Numbered from the stretch's first letter, positions 26,201-35,508 are shown. The stretch: DNA of 64,000 nt from Croceicoccus ponticola (GCF_004004515.1 NZ_RXOL01000008.1:27744-91743), one strand, 5' to 3'. Program-made: numbers and translations. The notes: generated from the letters alone by a model not told the origin.

Positions 26201-26899
26201 CTAGGCTGCCGCACTCCACAGGGGAAAACGCAGCAATCGGCCCGCTGCCGGGACGATCGCGTCGGCAGATCGGGCAGGGCGAAGCGCGGCGCGAATCGCC
26301 GGATCGGCGGCATCCATGCCCGCGGTAAGCGCCCCGAACGCGGGAAGAATCAGCTTGTTCACGCTTGCCACCGCACATGGCCGCACGATCCGGCGACCGC
26401 GCAGCCGCACTTGCAGACGAGGATGAAAATGTCCCGACATCTCGGGTCGCGTCTCTCCTGGCAGTGTCTGATGCCGCAGCAGCAGCCCGCTCGTTGCCAG
26501 TTCGGCCACCTGCGTTCCGCCGGGCGCGCGGCGAAGCCCGTGTTTTTCGTCATGATTGCCGGTGATCCACACCCAGTCGACCGCGCGGGTCAGCGCATCG
26601 AGCATGCCGCTCGCGTGCGGCTCCAGCCTGTCCGGCCCTTCGCCATCGTGGAAATTGTCGCCCAGCGTGAACACCCGGCGCGCGTCGGTCGCCTTGATCG
26701 CGTCGGCGATGCGTTGCAGCGTTTCCCGGCTGTCATAAGGGGGCAAGGGCTGCCCGCATTTGGCATACCAGCTCGCCTTTTCAAGATGCAGGTCGGCGAC
26801 CAGCAGCGCCCGTTCGCGCGGCCAGAATAGCGCCCGGCCATCAACCAGGTGCCATTCTTCCCCGGCAAAGGAAAAAGGTGCGAACGAAACGGGAACCAT
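26201..26899 (-). CDS. pdeM: Ligase-associated metallophosphoesterase, PdeM-like
   Basis: A 232-residue calcineurin-like phosphoesterase. Metal-binding blocks are in order: DLH at 36-38 (LLVADLHLEK), GDNFHD at 80-85, GNHD at 114-117 and GHFHP near 160. The short form beginning with EEWHLVDGRALFWP matches the PdeM family, which is usually linked to an ATP-dependent DNA ligase and Lhr-type helicase in a predicted DNA-repair set. None of those partners is in this window. ATG 26899 lies 47 bp from hemF, in divergent orientation. Confidence 0.85.
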   Translation of the reverse strand: MVPVSFAPFSFAGEEWHLVDGRALFWPRERALLVADLHLEKASWYAKCGQPLPPYDSRETLQRIADAIKATDARRVFTLGDNFHDGEGPDRLEPHASGMLDALTRAVDWVWITGNHDEKHGLRRAPGGTQVAELATSGLLLRHQTLPGETRPEMSGHFHPRLQVRLRGRRIVRPCAVASVNKLILPAFGALTAGMDAADPAIRAALRPARSADAIVPAAGRLLRFPLWSAAA

Positions 26900-26945
26900 G
26901 CACCAGCTATTGCCGCAGCGCGCTCGCTTTGGCAAGCGGATAGCC

Positions 26946-27803
26946 ATGGACCAATGGACAGAACAGACCGCCGCCGCAAAGACGTGGTTCGAAGCACTGC
27001 GCGACCGCATCTGCGCAGCCTTCGAGGAAATCGAGCGTGAGGCTGGCAGCGACGCGGCCTTCGAATTCACGACGTGGCAGCGAGAGGAAGAGGGCAACGA
27101 AAACCCCGGCGGAGGCACGCGCGGGCTGATGAAGGGCAAGGTCTTCGAAAAGGTCGGCGTCAATGTCTCGACCGTTCACGGCACCTTCGCACCGCAATTC
27201 GCCGAATCGATCAACGGCGCGAGCATCGAAAGCCCGGACTTTACCGCCACGGGCATCAGCCTTGTCGCCCACATGGCCAATCCGCATGTCCCTGCGGTGC
27301 ATATGAATACTCGGTTCCTGACGACGCAGACGGCATGGTTCGGCGGTGGGGCCGATCTCAATCCGCCGATTCCCTACGAAGAAGACACGGCCGAATTCCA
27401 CGCGGCGTTTCGGGCGGCATGCGCGAGGCACAATCCCACCTATTACGATCGCTTTTCGAAGTGGGCTGAGGAATATTTCTTCATCCCCCATCGCAACGTT
27501 TCGCGCGGGGTGGGCGGCATCTTCTACGACCATCTCGAGTGCACCGACGGTTTGGCGTTCGAACGGAATTTCGCCTTTACCCGCGATGTCGGCGAGGCGT
27601 TTCTGGACGTGTTTCCGAAGCTCGTCCGGCGGCGCATGGGGATGGCATGGGATGCAGCAGACAAGCAGCAACAGCTTGAATGGAGGGGGCGTTACGCCGA
27701 ATTCAACCTCGTTTACGACCGGGGCACGCTGTTCGGGTTGAAGACGGGCGGAAACGTCGATGCGATCCTGATGAGCCTGCCGCCAGAAGCGAGCTGGACC
27801 TGA
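26946..27803 (+). CDS. hemF: Oxygen-dependent coproporphyrinogen III oxidase
   Basis: Aerobic decarboxylation of coproporphyrinogen III to protoporphyrinogen IX in haem synthesis. The 285-residue product carries the family blocks GGGTRGLMKGKVFEKVGVN, PHVPAVHMNTRF, WFGGGADLNPPIPYEEDT, FFIPHRNVSRGVGGIFYDHL and EFNLVYDRGTLFGLKTGGN. The frame is open further upstream, but ATG 26946 gives the conserved start. Its presence suits an aerobic organism that makes c-type cytochromes, see the ccm operon. Confidence 0.97.
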   Translation: MDQWTEQTAAAKTWFEALRDRICAAFEEIEREAGSDAAFEFTTWQREEEGNENPGGGTRGLMKGKVFEKVGVNVSTVHGTFAPQFAESINGASIESPDFTATGISLVAHMANPHVPAVHMNTRFLTTQTAWFGGGADLNPPIPYEEDTAEFHAAFRAACARHNPTYYDRFSKWAEEYFFIPHRNVSRGVGGIFYDHLECTDGLAFERNFAFTRDVGEAFLDVFPKLVRRRMGMAWDAADKQQQLEWRGRYAEFNLVYDRGTLFGLKTGGNVDAILMSLPPEASWT

Positions 27804-27886
27804 CGGGGGCGCCGACCGTGCACACCGCTCGTTCATGCAACATTCGATAATGGCTTGCAAAATAGGGGCTTGGTGCCTCTGGCGGG

Positions 27887-29197
27887 ATGGCGGGCAATGC
27901 AATAAGAGCCTTCTCTTTCGGGATCTCCTGCGCGGTCCTTGCCTGTGCGCCGGCGAATGATGAGGGTTTGATGGTTGTTTCCGTTCTTGCGCTGACAGTT
28001 GCTCTGGCCAATCCCGCCGGGGCCAATCCCGCTGGGGCCGATCCCGTCGGAGCATGTGCGCAGGATATTGCCTGCATTGCAGAACCCGCCCGGCCGTTTG
28101 CCCCCGTTTCGGTGCGCCTGAACGAAGGTGCGATCTCGAACCTGGGTCTGGAGTACCTGACCGCATTTCAGGAAGAACCGACGCCCGGGCCCGCCAGCGG
28201 CGCAACTGCCCCTGAAACTGTCGCCACGGTCGAAGACGAACCCCAGTCCGATGGGTCAGACACAGGCAACGTCATTGTCGTCGAAGGTGCTATCGGCACG
28301 CCAGTAGGCGACCCCGCAGAAAAGCTGAATGCCGCCAGTTACAAGGCTGTGCAGGCGGTGGATCAGGCCCTCGTCGAGCCGATCGCCAAGATTTACGACG
28401 AAGCGCTCCCGTCACCGATCCGCAAGGGGTTGGGCAATTTCCTGCGCAACCTGGGTGAGCCAGTGTCTTTTCTGAACTTCATGCTTCAGATGAAGCCGGG
28501 CAAGGCGATCAAGACGCTTGGCCGTTTTGCCATCAACACGACCATTGGCGTGGCCGGCGTATTTGATGTGGCGAAGAAAAAGCCGTTCAACATGCCTTAC
28601 GAATTCAATGGGCTGGCCAATACGCTGGGCTACTATGGCGTCGGGCCGGGGCCCTATCTCTATCTTCCCTTCATCGGATCGACCACGGTGCGCGATCTTT
28701 TCGGGCGGATCGTCGACCTGTCGATCATTCCGGCGGTCGCGGGCAAGCCTTTCAACAAGCCCTATTACGCGCTCCCGGTCGGCGCGCTGACCTCGCTTGA
28801 AGCGAGGATCGAGACCGATGCACAGATTGACGCGATCCGGCAGAAATGCGGCGATCCCTATGCCGCCAATCGCGATCTCTACCTGATCGAGCGCAAGGTC
28901 GCGATCGACCGTCTGCGCGGCCGTGTCACCGCCAACCTTGGCGAGATGCAGGAACGGTTGGAGTTCAACTGCGACATCGAGATCGAAACCGGCGTGACGC
29001 CGAAAAAGGGCGAGGGCTTCGTCAAGGGTGCGACAACGCTGCTGGACGAGGAAGATCCGGCGACGATGATGGACGATGCGAACGTGGAAATGCCCGTGAC
29101 CGCCAATCCGGTCGTCGAACCCGAAGCTGACTTGCAGGCAGAGCCTGTGCCGGAAATCGTGACCGAAGAAACGGATACGCTCGAACCGGCCAACTGA
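27887..29197 (+). CDS. mlaA: MlaA (VacJ) family outer-membrane lipoprotein
   Basis: MlaA removes phospholipids from the outer leaflet and passes them to the Mla transport chain. The core (about 145-330) has LNAASYKAVQAVDQALVEPI, the INTTIGVAGVFDVA hairpin, GVGPGPYLYLPFIGSTTVRD and DLSIIPAV. The start is uncertain. ATG 27887 gives a signal with a possible lipobox VLAC near residue 20; ATG 27971 has GAGGG close by but a signal without basic residues. Between signal and core is a Pro/Ala-rich tract that includes three ANPAG-like repeats. The C-terminal 60 residues are acidic. The protein is longer than E. coli MlaA (about 250 residues). Confidence 0.9.
   Translation: MAGNAIRAFSFGISCAVLACAPANDEGLMVVSVLALTVALANPAGANPAGADPVGACAQDIACIAEPARPFAPVSVRLNEGAISNLGLEYLTAFQEEPTPGPASGATAPETVATVEDEPQSDGSDTGNVIVVEGAIGTPVGDPAEKLNAASYKAVQAVDQALVEPIAKIYDEALPSPIRKGLGNFLRNLGEPVSFLNFMLQMKPGKAIKTLGRFAINTTIGVAGVFDVAKKKPFNMPYEFNGLANTLGYYGVGPGPYLYLPFIGSTTVRDLFGRIVDLSIIPAVAGKPFNKPYYALPVGALTSLEARIETDAQIDAIRQKCGDPYAANRDLYLIERKVAIDRLRGRVTANLGEMQERLEFNCDIEIETGVTPKKGEGFVKGATTLLDEEDPATMMDDANVEMPVTANPVVEPEADLQAEPVPEIVTEETDTLEPAN
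28006..28050 (+). repeat. Three 15-bp in-frame repeats in mlaA
   Basis: Units GGCCAATCCCGCCGG, GGCCAATCCCGCTGG and GGCCGATCCCGTCGG are adjacent and encode ANPAG, ANPAG and ADPVG just after the signal region. The third copy has diverged at three positions from the first. Confidence 0.88.
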
Positions 29198-29369
29198 CTG
29201 CGGTGGAACTCAGGCATCGGACCGGATAATTCCTGTGTCGTTGCCTTTGGGAATGTCGGACCCAAAGCGGCTATTTTGGCCCGAAGTCCACAAGTCTGCC
29301 GTGCCGTGCACAACTCTCGTATTTTAGCCATTGCATCGCAGCATCCAATGCGCACATCGTAGCGTCAGA

Positions 29370-31460
29370 ATGCTGCGCCAATACGAACTTGTCGAACGTG
29401 TAAAAGCCTACGATCCCGATGCGGACGAGGCATTGCTCAACCGCGCCTATGTCTACACGGTGCAAAAACACGGTAGCCAGAAGCGCGCATCGGGCGATCC
29501 CTATTTCAGCCACCCGATCGAAGTGGCCGGACTGATGACCGACCTGAAGCTCGATCAGGAAACCATCATCACCGCGTTGCTCCACGATACGGTGGAAGAT
29601 ACGCTCGCCACGATCGAGGATGTCGAGAAGAACTTCGGTCCCGAAGTCGCGAGGTTGGTCGACGGCGTTACCAAGCTGTCCAAGATCGAACAGATGCCGG
29701 AGAACGAGCGGGCGGCGGAAAACCTGCGAAAGCTGTTCCTTGCGATGAGCGAGGATTTGCGCGTCCTGTTGGTCAAGTTGGCAGACCGGCTCCACAACAT
29801 GCGCACGCTCCACTTCATCAAGAACGAAGACAAGCGTCGCCGCATCGCTCGCGAGACGATGGATATCTATGCCCCGCTGGCAGAGCGCGTGGGCATGTAC
29901 GAATACATGCGCGAAATGCAGCTGTTGGCGTTCGAACAGCTGGAGCCGGCGGCATATGCCACGATCACCGGACGGTTGGCGCAGATCCGCAGCCAGGAAG
30001 GCGGGCAGGTCGACGAAATCGCGCTGCGCATCAAGCAGGCACTGGCCGAAGGCGGCGTGAAGGTCGAGGTTTCGGGACGCGAAAAACACCCGTTCTCGAT
30101 CTGGAAGAAGATGGCCGAGCGCCACGTCAGCTTCGAACAGATCACCGATATCATGGCATTCCGCGTGGTGACCAACACGCCAGAGGACTGCTATCGCGCG
30201 CTGGGCGTACTGCATCGCACGTGGTCGATGATACCGGGCAAGTTCAAGGATTATATCTCGACGCCGAAATCGAACGGCTATCGCAGTCTTCACACCTCGT
30301 TGGTCTACGAAAATTCGATGCGCGTCGAAGTCCAGATCCGTAATAGCGAAATGCATCGCACCAACGAATTCGGTCTTGCTGCGCATTGGGCCTACAAGCA
30401 GGGCGGATCGACCCCCGACGGTCAGGTGGGCTGGCTGCGCGACTTGCTCGAAATTCTCGACACTGCCGCCGACGCCGAAGAACTGCTCGAACAGACGAAG
30501 CTCGCGATTTATCAGGACCGGATTTTCGCGTTCACGCCCAAAGGCGCGCTATATCAGCTTCCGAGGGGGGCGACGCCGGTCGATTTCGCGTTTTCGGTCC
30601 ACACCGACCTTGGCGCCAGCGCGGTCGGCTGCAAGATCAACGGTCGCCACATGCCGCTGCGCACGCCGCTGGCCAATGGCGACATCGTGGAAATCATCAA
30701 GGGGCCCGACAGCGAACCGCAACTGGGCTGGCTGTCGTTCGTCGTCACCGCCAAGGCGCGTGCCGCTATCCGCCGATCCGTCCGGCAAAAGGAGCGCGAG
30801 GAGACGGCGCGTATCGGGCAGGAACTGTTCGATTCCATTGTCGAGCGGATGAACGTCAAGATCGGCAAAAAGGCCATCAATGGCGCGCTAAAGCGGCTGG
30901 ATATGGAAGACGAAACCTCGCTGATGCTGGCAATCGGTACTGCCAAACTAACCGAGAAGGACGTGATGGAAGCGCTCGTCCCCGGTAGTGGGTCGGAACT
31001 GCCCGACGACAGTTTCTGGCAGACCCCGGCGCGTTCCGTGCGTCTGCGCGGATTGCCCAAGGGCGCGGAATTCAAGCTGTCACCCTGTTGTCATCCGGTA
31101 CCGGGCGATCGCATCGTCGGCATTCGCGAAGGGCGCAAGGTCGAGGTCCACTCGATCCATTGCATGATGCTGGCCGAGCAGGACGACAAGCGCTGGATCG
31201 ACCTGTCATGGGATCAACGCAGCGACGGGGCGACCGGCAACCTGCGGGTCATGTTGTACAACCGGTTGGGCACGCTGTCGGAAATGACAGGCGTATTCGC
31301 CGCGAACCACGCGAACATCACGCATCTGGCCCTGCAAACGCGCGACGATCTGTTCGGAACGTACGAAGTCGGCATCGAAGTGCGCGATCTGGCCCACCTG
31401 ACACGGATCATCAGCGCCCTGCGCGCCAGCGATGCGGTGGCCCAAGCGGATCGGATCTAG
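29370..31460 (+). CDS. rsh: Bifunctional (p)ppGpp synthetase/hydrolase Rsh
   Basis: Makes and degrades the alarmone (p)ppGpp. The 696-residue product has a hydrolase HD domain (HDTVEDT at 72-78 after SHPIEVAGLMTDL), a synthetase domain (DYISTPKSNGYRSLHTSLVY near 290, then VQIRNSEMHRTNEFGLAAHW), a TGS domain (FAFTPKGALYQLPRGATPVD), a conserved-cysteine region (FKLSPCCHPVPGDRI) and a C-terminal ACT domain. Both active sites look intact, consistent with the single bifunctional Rsh of alphaproteobacteria. ATG 29370 is preferred over 29331. It converges on the cyclophilin gene with a 12-bp gap. Confidence 0.97.
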   Translation: MLRQYELVERVKAYDPDADEALLNRAYVYTVQKHGSQKRASGDPYFSHPIEVAGLMTDLKLDQETIITALLHDTVEDTLATIEDVEKNFGPEVARLVDGVTKLSKIEQMPENERAAENLRKLFLAMSEDLRVLLVKLADRLHNMRTLHFIKNEDKRRRIARETMDIYAPLAERVGMYEYMREMQLLAFEQLEPAAYATITGRLAQIRSQEGGQVDEIALRIKQALAEGGVKVEVSGREKHPFSIWKKMAERHVSFEQITDIMAFRVVTNTPEDCYRALGVLHRTWSMIPGKFKDYISTPKSNGYRSLHTSLVYENSMRVEVQIRNSEMHRTNEFGLAAHWAYKQGGSTPDGQVGWLRDLLEILDTAADAEELLEQTKLAIYQDRIFAFTPKGALYQLPRGATPVDFAFSVHTDLGASAVGCKINGRHMPLRTPLANGDIVEIIKGPDSEPQLGWLSFVVTAKARAAIRRSVRQKEREETARIGQELFDSIVERMNVKIGKKAINGALKRLDMEDETSLMLAIGTAKLTEKDVMEALVPGSGSELPDDSFWQTPARSVRLRGLPKGAEFKLSPCCHPVPGDRIVGIREGRKVEVHSIHCMMLAEQDDKRWIDLSWDQRSDGATGNLRVMLYNRLGTLSEMTGVFAANHANITHLALQTRDDLFGTYEVGIEVRDLAHLTRIISALRASDAVAQADRI

Positions 31461-31472
31461 GCCTGAGCGTCC

Positions 31473-32486
31473 TTAACCGCTGGCGTCATCGGCGAAGCGC
31501 TTGACCGGCGCAGCCACGTTGCAGACATCGGCCCCGCCTGCCGGCACGGTATAGAACGCATCATCACGATTGGCCTTAACCTCGGCATAGCGCGCAAAAC
31601 TATCGCCATCGGTGTCGAGCACGCGATAGCGCGGGCGCGCCGCCACCGGCATTTCGCTCAACAGCCGAACCGAAACGATGGGCGTGCGTTCACCCTCCGT
31701 CTCGTAAACGCCCGCAGGCCCCGTTCCGCGCGGCAGGATAGAAAGATGCTCGATCCCGTCGATTACCTTGCCGACCACGGCGATATTACGATCGAGCTGG
31801 CGTGGTGCGTGGCCAATCACGGCGTAAAGTTCCGTTCCCGAACCCGCATCGGGCGACAGCGCCCGGGCCACGCCGACAGAAGCATAGCAATGCACCGGCC
31901 AAATCCGCGTCGGACGGCTGATCTTCGCCCCATCGGGACCGATCCGCGTTTCCAGATCGCTCGCCACCGGCATCCCATTCACGTATCCGACCGCTGCGGC
32001 GTAAGGATCGCCGAATTTCGAGCCATCCCTCTCTTTATCCGCCGCTTCTGCCGCGCGCCTGCCGTGTGCATCCCACAGCGTTGCAACAAGTCCGCTGCGC
32101 CAATCGAGCGAATAGCCGTCGGCCGAAGTCTCCCCCATCGCGGCAGGCACCGTCTTTCCTTCTTCCACCGGCCCTTCGCCCCATTGCACCACCCAGTTGT
32201 CGACGGAGCGATAGATCGATGTTCCGTTCCACCAGTTCGCCTTGGCCAATGCGCGGACGTTACGGGTCCACGCCGCCGAAAACGGTTCGGGCAAAAGCTG
32301 CACGACAACCTCGCGCGGCTTGCCCGCAGCGTCGGGGGCGAGCGTCATGACCAAAAGGTCCGCTGGCGCAATCTCGCGCCATTCGCTGTCGGGCGCGGCA
32401 TCGACGATTTCGTCCGGGGTGGTCGCCGATGCAGGTGCCGCGATCATGGCGAATAAAGGGGCGAGAACAAGGACCAAGTGCTTCAT
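31473..32486 (-). CDS. Periplasmic peptidyl-prolyl isomerase-like protein (cyclophilin type)
   Basis: A signal peptide MKHLVLVLAPLFAMIAAPASA is followed by a body of about 315 residues. Part of it reads as a degenerate cyclophilin domain: VVQLLPEPFSAAWTRNVRALAK near the start, a long insert, then LYAVIGHAPRQLDRNIAVVGKVIDGIEHLSILP, which resembles the end of a PPIase core. The key residues of active cyclophilins are not all obvious, so catalytic activity is uncertain. The ATG at 32486 is set by the signal peptide; the frame is open upstream. Confidence 0.8.
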   Translation of the reverse strand: MKHLVLVLAPLFAMIAAPASATTPDEIVDAAPDSEWREIAPADLLVMTLAPDAAGKPREVVVQLLPEPFSAAWTRNVRALAKANWWNGTSIYRSVDNWVVQWGEGPVEEGKTVPAAMGETSADGYSLDWRSGLVATLWDAHGRRAAEAADKERDGSKFGDPYAAAVGYVNGMPVASDLETRIGPDGAKISRPTRIWPVHCYASVGVARALSPDAGSGTELYAVIGHAPRQLDRNIAVVGKVIDGIEHLSILPRGTGPAGVYETEGERTPIVSVRLLSEMPVAARPRYRVLDTDGDSFARYAEVKANRDDAFYTVPAGGADVCNVAAPVKRFADDASG

Positions 32487-32659
32487 GTAAAATGGTTTCG
32501 CGCACAAGGCGTCATGTTGCAAGCCATGCGCGATCGCCGCGATGCCATATCCGCAAAAAACGTGCACCCGAAGCGCGCGCTGGCGAAAACGGCGCTTTCC
32601 CCCGACCGAACTTTGCGCTAAGCGCGCCCCGCGCATGCGGCATGTTTCATGTCCCAAGC

Positions 32660-32735
32660 GGGCGGTTAGCTCAGTTGGTAGAGCATCTCGTTTACACCGA
32701 GAGGGTCAGCGGTTCGAGCCCGTTACCGCCCACCA
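32660..32735 (+). tRNA. tRNA-Val (anticodon TAC)
   Basis: A 76-nt cloverleaf with encoded CCA: acceptor GGGCGGT pairs with ACCGCCC, D-arm GCTC/GAGC, anticodon stem TCTCG/CGAGA around TTTACAC, and T-loop TTCGAGC. TAC reads GUA and, with modification, other Val codons. Confidence 0.98.
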
Positions 32736-32909
32736 TTTCTCAGGTCTGGCCCTTGTCCGCTGCCTTCCGAAACCCGGACGAGATCAGCCCGAGGTTCTTG
32801 CATCAGGCAACCCCGCGCTATTCGCGGCAGAATGGCGTAGCCTGATGGCTGAGCAGCAGCTTCCCGAGCTTGCGGCAAAGTTTTTGCTGGCGCATAGCTG
32901 CGCGCCGCC

Positions 32910-33452
32910 ATGACCTGCCCTATCCACCGCACTCGCAAAGCGAACGGCCCCGCCCACAACGGGTTCAGCCTGGTCGAATTGATGGTCGTGCTGTTCGTCA
33001 TCGCGCTGATGGCAGGCGCCGCGGTCCTGTCGATGCCCGACGGTAGCGGCGATTTGCGGCGAGAGGCGGAGCGATTCGCCGCTCGCACCATGGCCGCCCG
33101 CGACGAAGCGATCGCCACCTCAGCCCCGGTGTCCGCCGTGGTCGGCCCGGCGGGATATTATTTCGAACGCCGCACCGACGGGCGCTGGATGCCGCTGGAC
33201 GGAACGCTGGCCGCGACCGATTGGGGTGACGGGACGGTGGCCGCCGTCGACGGACAGGGGCAGAGCAAAGGCAAAGGCAAAGGCCAAGGCCAAGGCCAAG
33301 GCCAAGATCGGGGCGCACCGGCGAATCGCCGCGTGATCTTCGACCCGCTGGGTTTGGCGAGCGAAGATTTGCGGCTGCGGCTGTCACACGACAGCAATGC
33401 AACGGTCGTAACCGTGGGCCGCAACGGCGAGGTTGCCGTTTCATCGCAATGA
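32910..33452 (+). CDS. gspH: Type II secretion minor pseudopilin GspH
   Basis: Minor pseudopilin near the tip of the type II secretion pseudopilus. The prepilin signal is HNGFSLVELMVVLFVIALM with cleavage after Gly18, then a periplasmic domain. The C-terminal part (VIFDPLGLASEDLRLRLS) matches GspH. A loop of Gly alternating with Lys and then Gln (about 119-132) is encoded by a hexanucleotide repeat and is unusual. First gene of a gspHIJK run; gspI starts 25 bp later. The next upstream feature is tRNA-Val, and gspG and the core machinery are absent here. Confidence 0.9.
   Translation: MTCPIHRTRKANGPAHNGFSLVELMVVLFVIALMAGAAVLSMPDGSGDLRREAERFAARTMAARDEAIATSAPVSAVVGPAGYYFERRTDGRWMPLDGTLAATDWGDGTVAAVDGQGQSKGKGKGQGQGQGQDRGAPANRRVIFDPLGLASEDLRLRLSHDSNATVVTVGRNGEVAVSSQ
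33265..33306 (+). repeat. Seven hexanucleotide repeats inside gspH
   Basis: Three copies of GCAAAG are followed by four copies of GCCAAG without interruption. In the gspH frame they encode alternating Lys-Gly and then Gln-Gly pairs. A change in copy number would keep the frame and alter only the loop length. Confidence 0.95.
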
Positions 33453-33477
33453 TCGGCCCGGATACCCAAGGCGCGCC

Positions 33478-33888
33478 ATGAACCGTCACGCCCCGACCCT
33501 TCCGGCCGCAAACCGACCTGTCCGAAACGGGTTCACTCTGATCGAACTGCTCGTCGCGCTGGCGATATTCGCGCTGGCGGGGCTGACCCTGATGCGGATG
33601 GAGGGGCAGTCGATCGCCCGCACCGCCGATCTCGATCAGCGTCTGATGCGCGAAGTGACCGCCCAGAACCTTGCCGCTGAATGGCTGACCGACCCGATGC
33701 CGCCATCGCTGGGCGATGACGCAGGTGAAGTCGAAAACGCCGGGCGGCAGTTCAGGTGGGACCGCGTGGTCGAAGCGCCGGCCGAATATCCCGGCACGAT
33801 CCGCATCGTACTGTCGGTCAAGGAGGTAACGCCAGGGCGCGAGACGAATGCCGTCACGTACGAATTTCTGCGGGTCGCACCGTCATGA
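33478..33888 (+). CDS. gspI: Type II secretion minor pseudopilin GspI
   Basis: A 136-residue pseudopilin with the prepilin motif RNGFTLIELLVALAIFALAG (cleavage after Gly, Glu at +5) and a short periplasmic domain with the typical NLAAEWL segment. ATG 33478 is chosen as nearest to the leader; the frame extends to 33433. GspI, J and K form the pseudopilus tip complex, and all three are encoded here in order. Confidence 0.92.
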   Translation: MNRHAPTLPAANRPVRNGFTLIELLVALAIFALAGLTLMRMEGQSIARTADLDQRLMREVTAQNLAAEWLTDPMPPSLGDDAGEVENAGRQFRWDRVVEAPAEYPGTIRIVLSVKEVTPGRETNAVTYEFLRVAPS

Positions 33889-33901
33889 CTCGGGTTTCGG
33901 C

Positions 33902-34498
33902 ATGACACGGGTTCCGGTCCGCAACGGCTTTACGCTCGTCGAAATGATGGTCGCCCTTGTCCTCTTTGCGGTCATCGCGGGCGGGGCGATCGGGCTGTTG
34001 CGCTTTTCCGTGGATGCGGAAATCAGCGGGCGGCAAGTTACCGAACGGCTCGCCGATCAGCGGCGCTTCATCGCGGTGTGGACCGCCGATCTGGCACAGG
34101 CGGCCGCGCGGCCCGTGCGCGACGAACGCGGCGAAGCACACCCGGCGATGGAACAAGGCGCAGGGGGCGCGCTGATCGACCTGACCCGAAGCGGCTGGGA
34201 CAACCCGATGGGTGAGGCGCGCCCGTCGCTGCAACGCGTAAGCTGGCGCGTCGACGGCAACCGGCTGGTCCGCGTCGGCTTGCCGTTCCCCGATGGCGCC
34301 ACCCCGCCCGAACCGTCCGCGATGTTGCGGATTTCGGGTGCCCCGGTGCTGCGGTTTCGCGGGGCGGAGGGCAACTGGCTCGACCGTTGGCAGGGCGAGA
34401 ACGCGACCGACCTGCCGACCGCGGTCGAGCTGTTGGTGCCGCAGACCGACGGCACGACCCTGCGCATTGTCGCGCTGGTCGGGGCGAACTACCAGTGA
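33902..34498 (+). CDS. gspJ: Type II secretion minor pseudopilin GspJ
   Basis: The 198-residue product starts MTRVPVRNGFTLVEMMVALV, a prepilin leader of eight residues followed by the hydrophobic helix. The body includes QRVSWRVDGNRLVRVGLPF and LELLVPQTD-like strands of the GspJ beta fold. An upstream ATG at 33886 is out of frame. Its TGA overlaps the gspK ATG by one base (TGATG). Confidence 0.93.
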   Translation: MTRVPVRNGFTLVEMMVALVLFAVIAGGAIGLLRFSVDAEISGRQVTERLADQRRFIAVWTADLAQAAARPVRDERGEAHPAMEQGAGGALIDLTRSGWDNPMGEARPSLQRVSWRVDGNRLVRVGLPFPDGATPPEPSAMLRISGAPVLRFRGAEGNWLDRWQGENATDLPTAVELLVPQTDGTTLRIVALVGANYQ

Positions 34499-35508
34499 TG
34501 CGGGCCCGGACAATCCGGACCCGTTCGCGCTGGATGGCGAAACGCGAACGCGGCGCGGCGCTGCTGTCCGTGCTGCTGCTGGTCGCGGTGATGGCGGTGA
34601 TTGCCGCCGTCATGCTCGAACGGCTGAACCTTGCCACGCGTCTCGCGGCCAATTCGCAGGCGATGGCGCAGGCGCGGCTCTATGCGCTCAGCGCCGAAAA
34701 CATCGTTGCCGCACGGCTCGGCGCGCTGGTCGCGGTGGATCGCAGCCGTACCGTCGATCCCGGCGGGCTTCTGGGGAGCGAAACGCCGCTGCCGCTTTCG
34801 CGCGGGATCGTCACCGTCACCATCACCGATCGCGGCAACTGTTTCGATGTGAACTCGCTGGTGGTGGGCGAAGGGGAACGTACGCGCCTCAACCTCGCTG
34901 CGCTGGACCAGATGCGCCGGTTGATGGACGCGTTGCAGGTGCCGATGGATCGCGCCGTCATTATCAGCGATTCCATCGCGGACTGGGTCGATGCCGATCA
35001 GGATCCGCAGGTGAACGGGGCGGAGGACAATTACTATGCGTCGCTCCCCATTCCCTATCGCACGGCGGGGCGGCGCATCGTCGACCTGTCCGAACTGCGC
35101 GCGGTGCGCGGCATGGACGAACCGATCTATCGCCGGCTCAGCCCGTGGCTTTGCGCCGTGCCCGGTGGTGAACGGACCGTCATCAATCTGAACACTCTGC
35201 GCTCCGATCAGGCTCCGCTCGTCGCCGCGCTGATGCCGGGGACGCTGAGCGTCCAGCAGGTCGCAAGCCTGATCGAATCGCGCCCGGCAAACGGCTGGAG
35301 CACGTTGAATCAAGCGATTGCGCCGCTGGCCGCGATGGGCGCGCCGATCGGGCCTGCGCAGTTGCGGCAGCTTGGTGTTTCCAGCCGGTGGTTCGAGGCG
35401 CGCATCGTCGTCCGGGTCGATTCGGTGGTGCTCGAAGAGCGCGCGCTGATCGACGCACAGCTCGAACCGGCGCGGATCGTTGCGCGAAGTTGGGGCGAGG
35501 CAAATTAG
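34498..35508 (+). CDS. gspK: Type II secretion minor pseudopilin GspK
   Basis: The largest pseudopilin, at the pseudopilus tip. The leader ends RERGAALLSVLLLVAVMAV; as in other GspK proteins the Glu at +5 of typical pilins is missing. The body has the DVNSLVV segment, two helical repeats around RLMDALQVP and VQQVASLIESRP, and ISDSIADWVDADQDPQVNGA, which holds acidic residues like the calcium-binding site of GspK. Length is 336 residues. It is the last gene of the run: gspL, M and N do not follow, tRNA-His does. Confidence 0.93.
   Translation: MRARTIRTRSRWMAKRERGAALLSVLLLVAVMAVIAAVMLERLNLATRLAANSQAMAQARLYALSAENIVAARLGALVAVDRSRTVDPGGLLGSETPLPLSRGIVTVTITDRGNCFDVNSLVVGEGERTRLNLAALDQMRRLMDALQVPMDRAVIISDSIADWVDADQDPQVNGAEDNYYASLPIPYRTAGRRIVDLSELRAVRGMDEPIYRRLSPWLCAVPGGERTVINLNTLRSDQAPLVAALMPGTLSVQQVASLIESRPANGWSTLNQAIAPLAAMGAPIGPAQLRQLGVSSRWFEARIVVRVDSVVLEERALIDAQLEPARIVARSWGEAN

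Noticed and set aside
33120..33511. Minus-strand frames with Leu-Ala runs over the gspH repeat
   Set aside because: They are the antisense reading of the hexanucleotide repeat and have no start signals.
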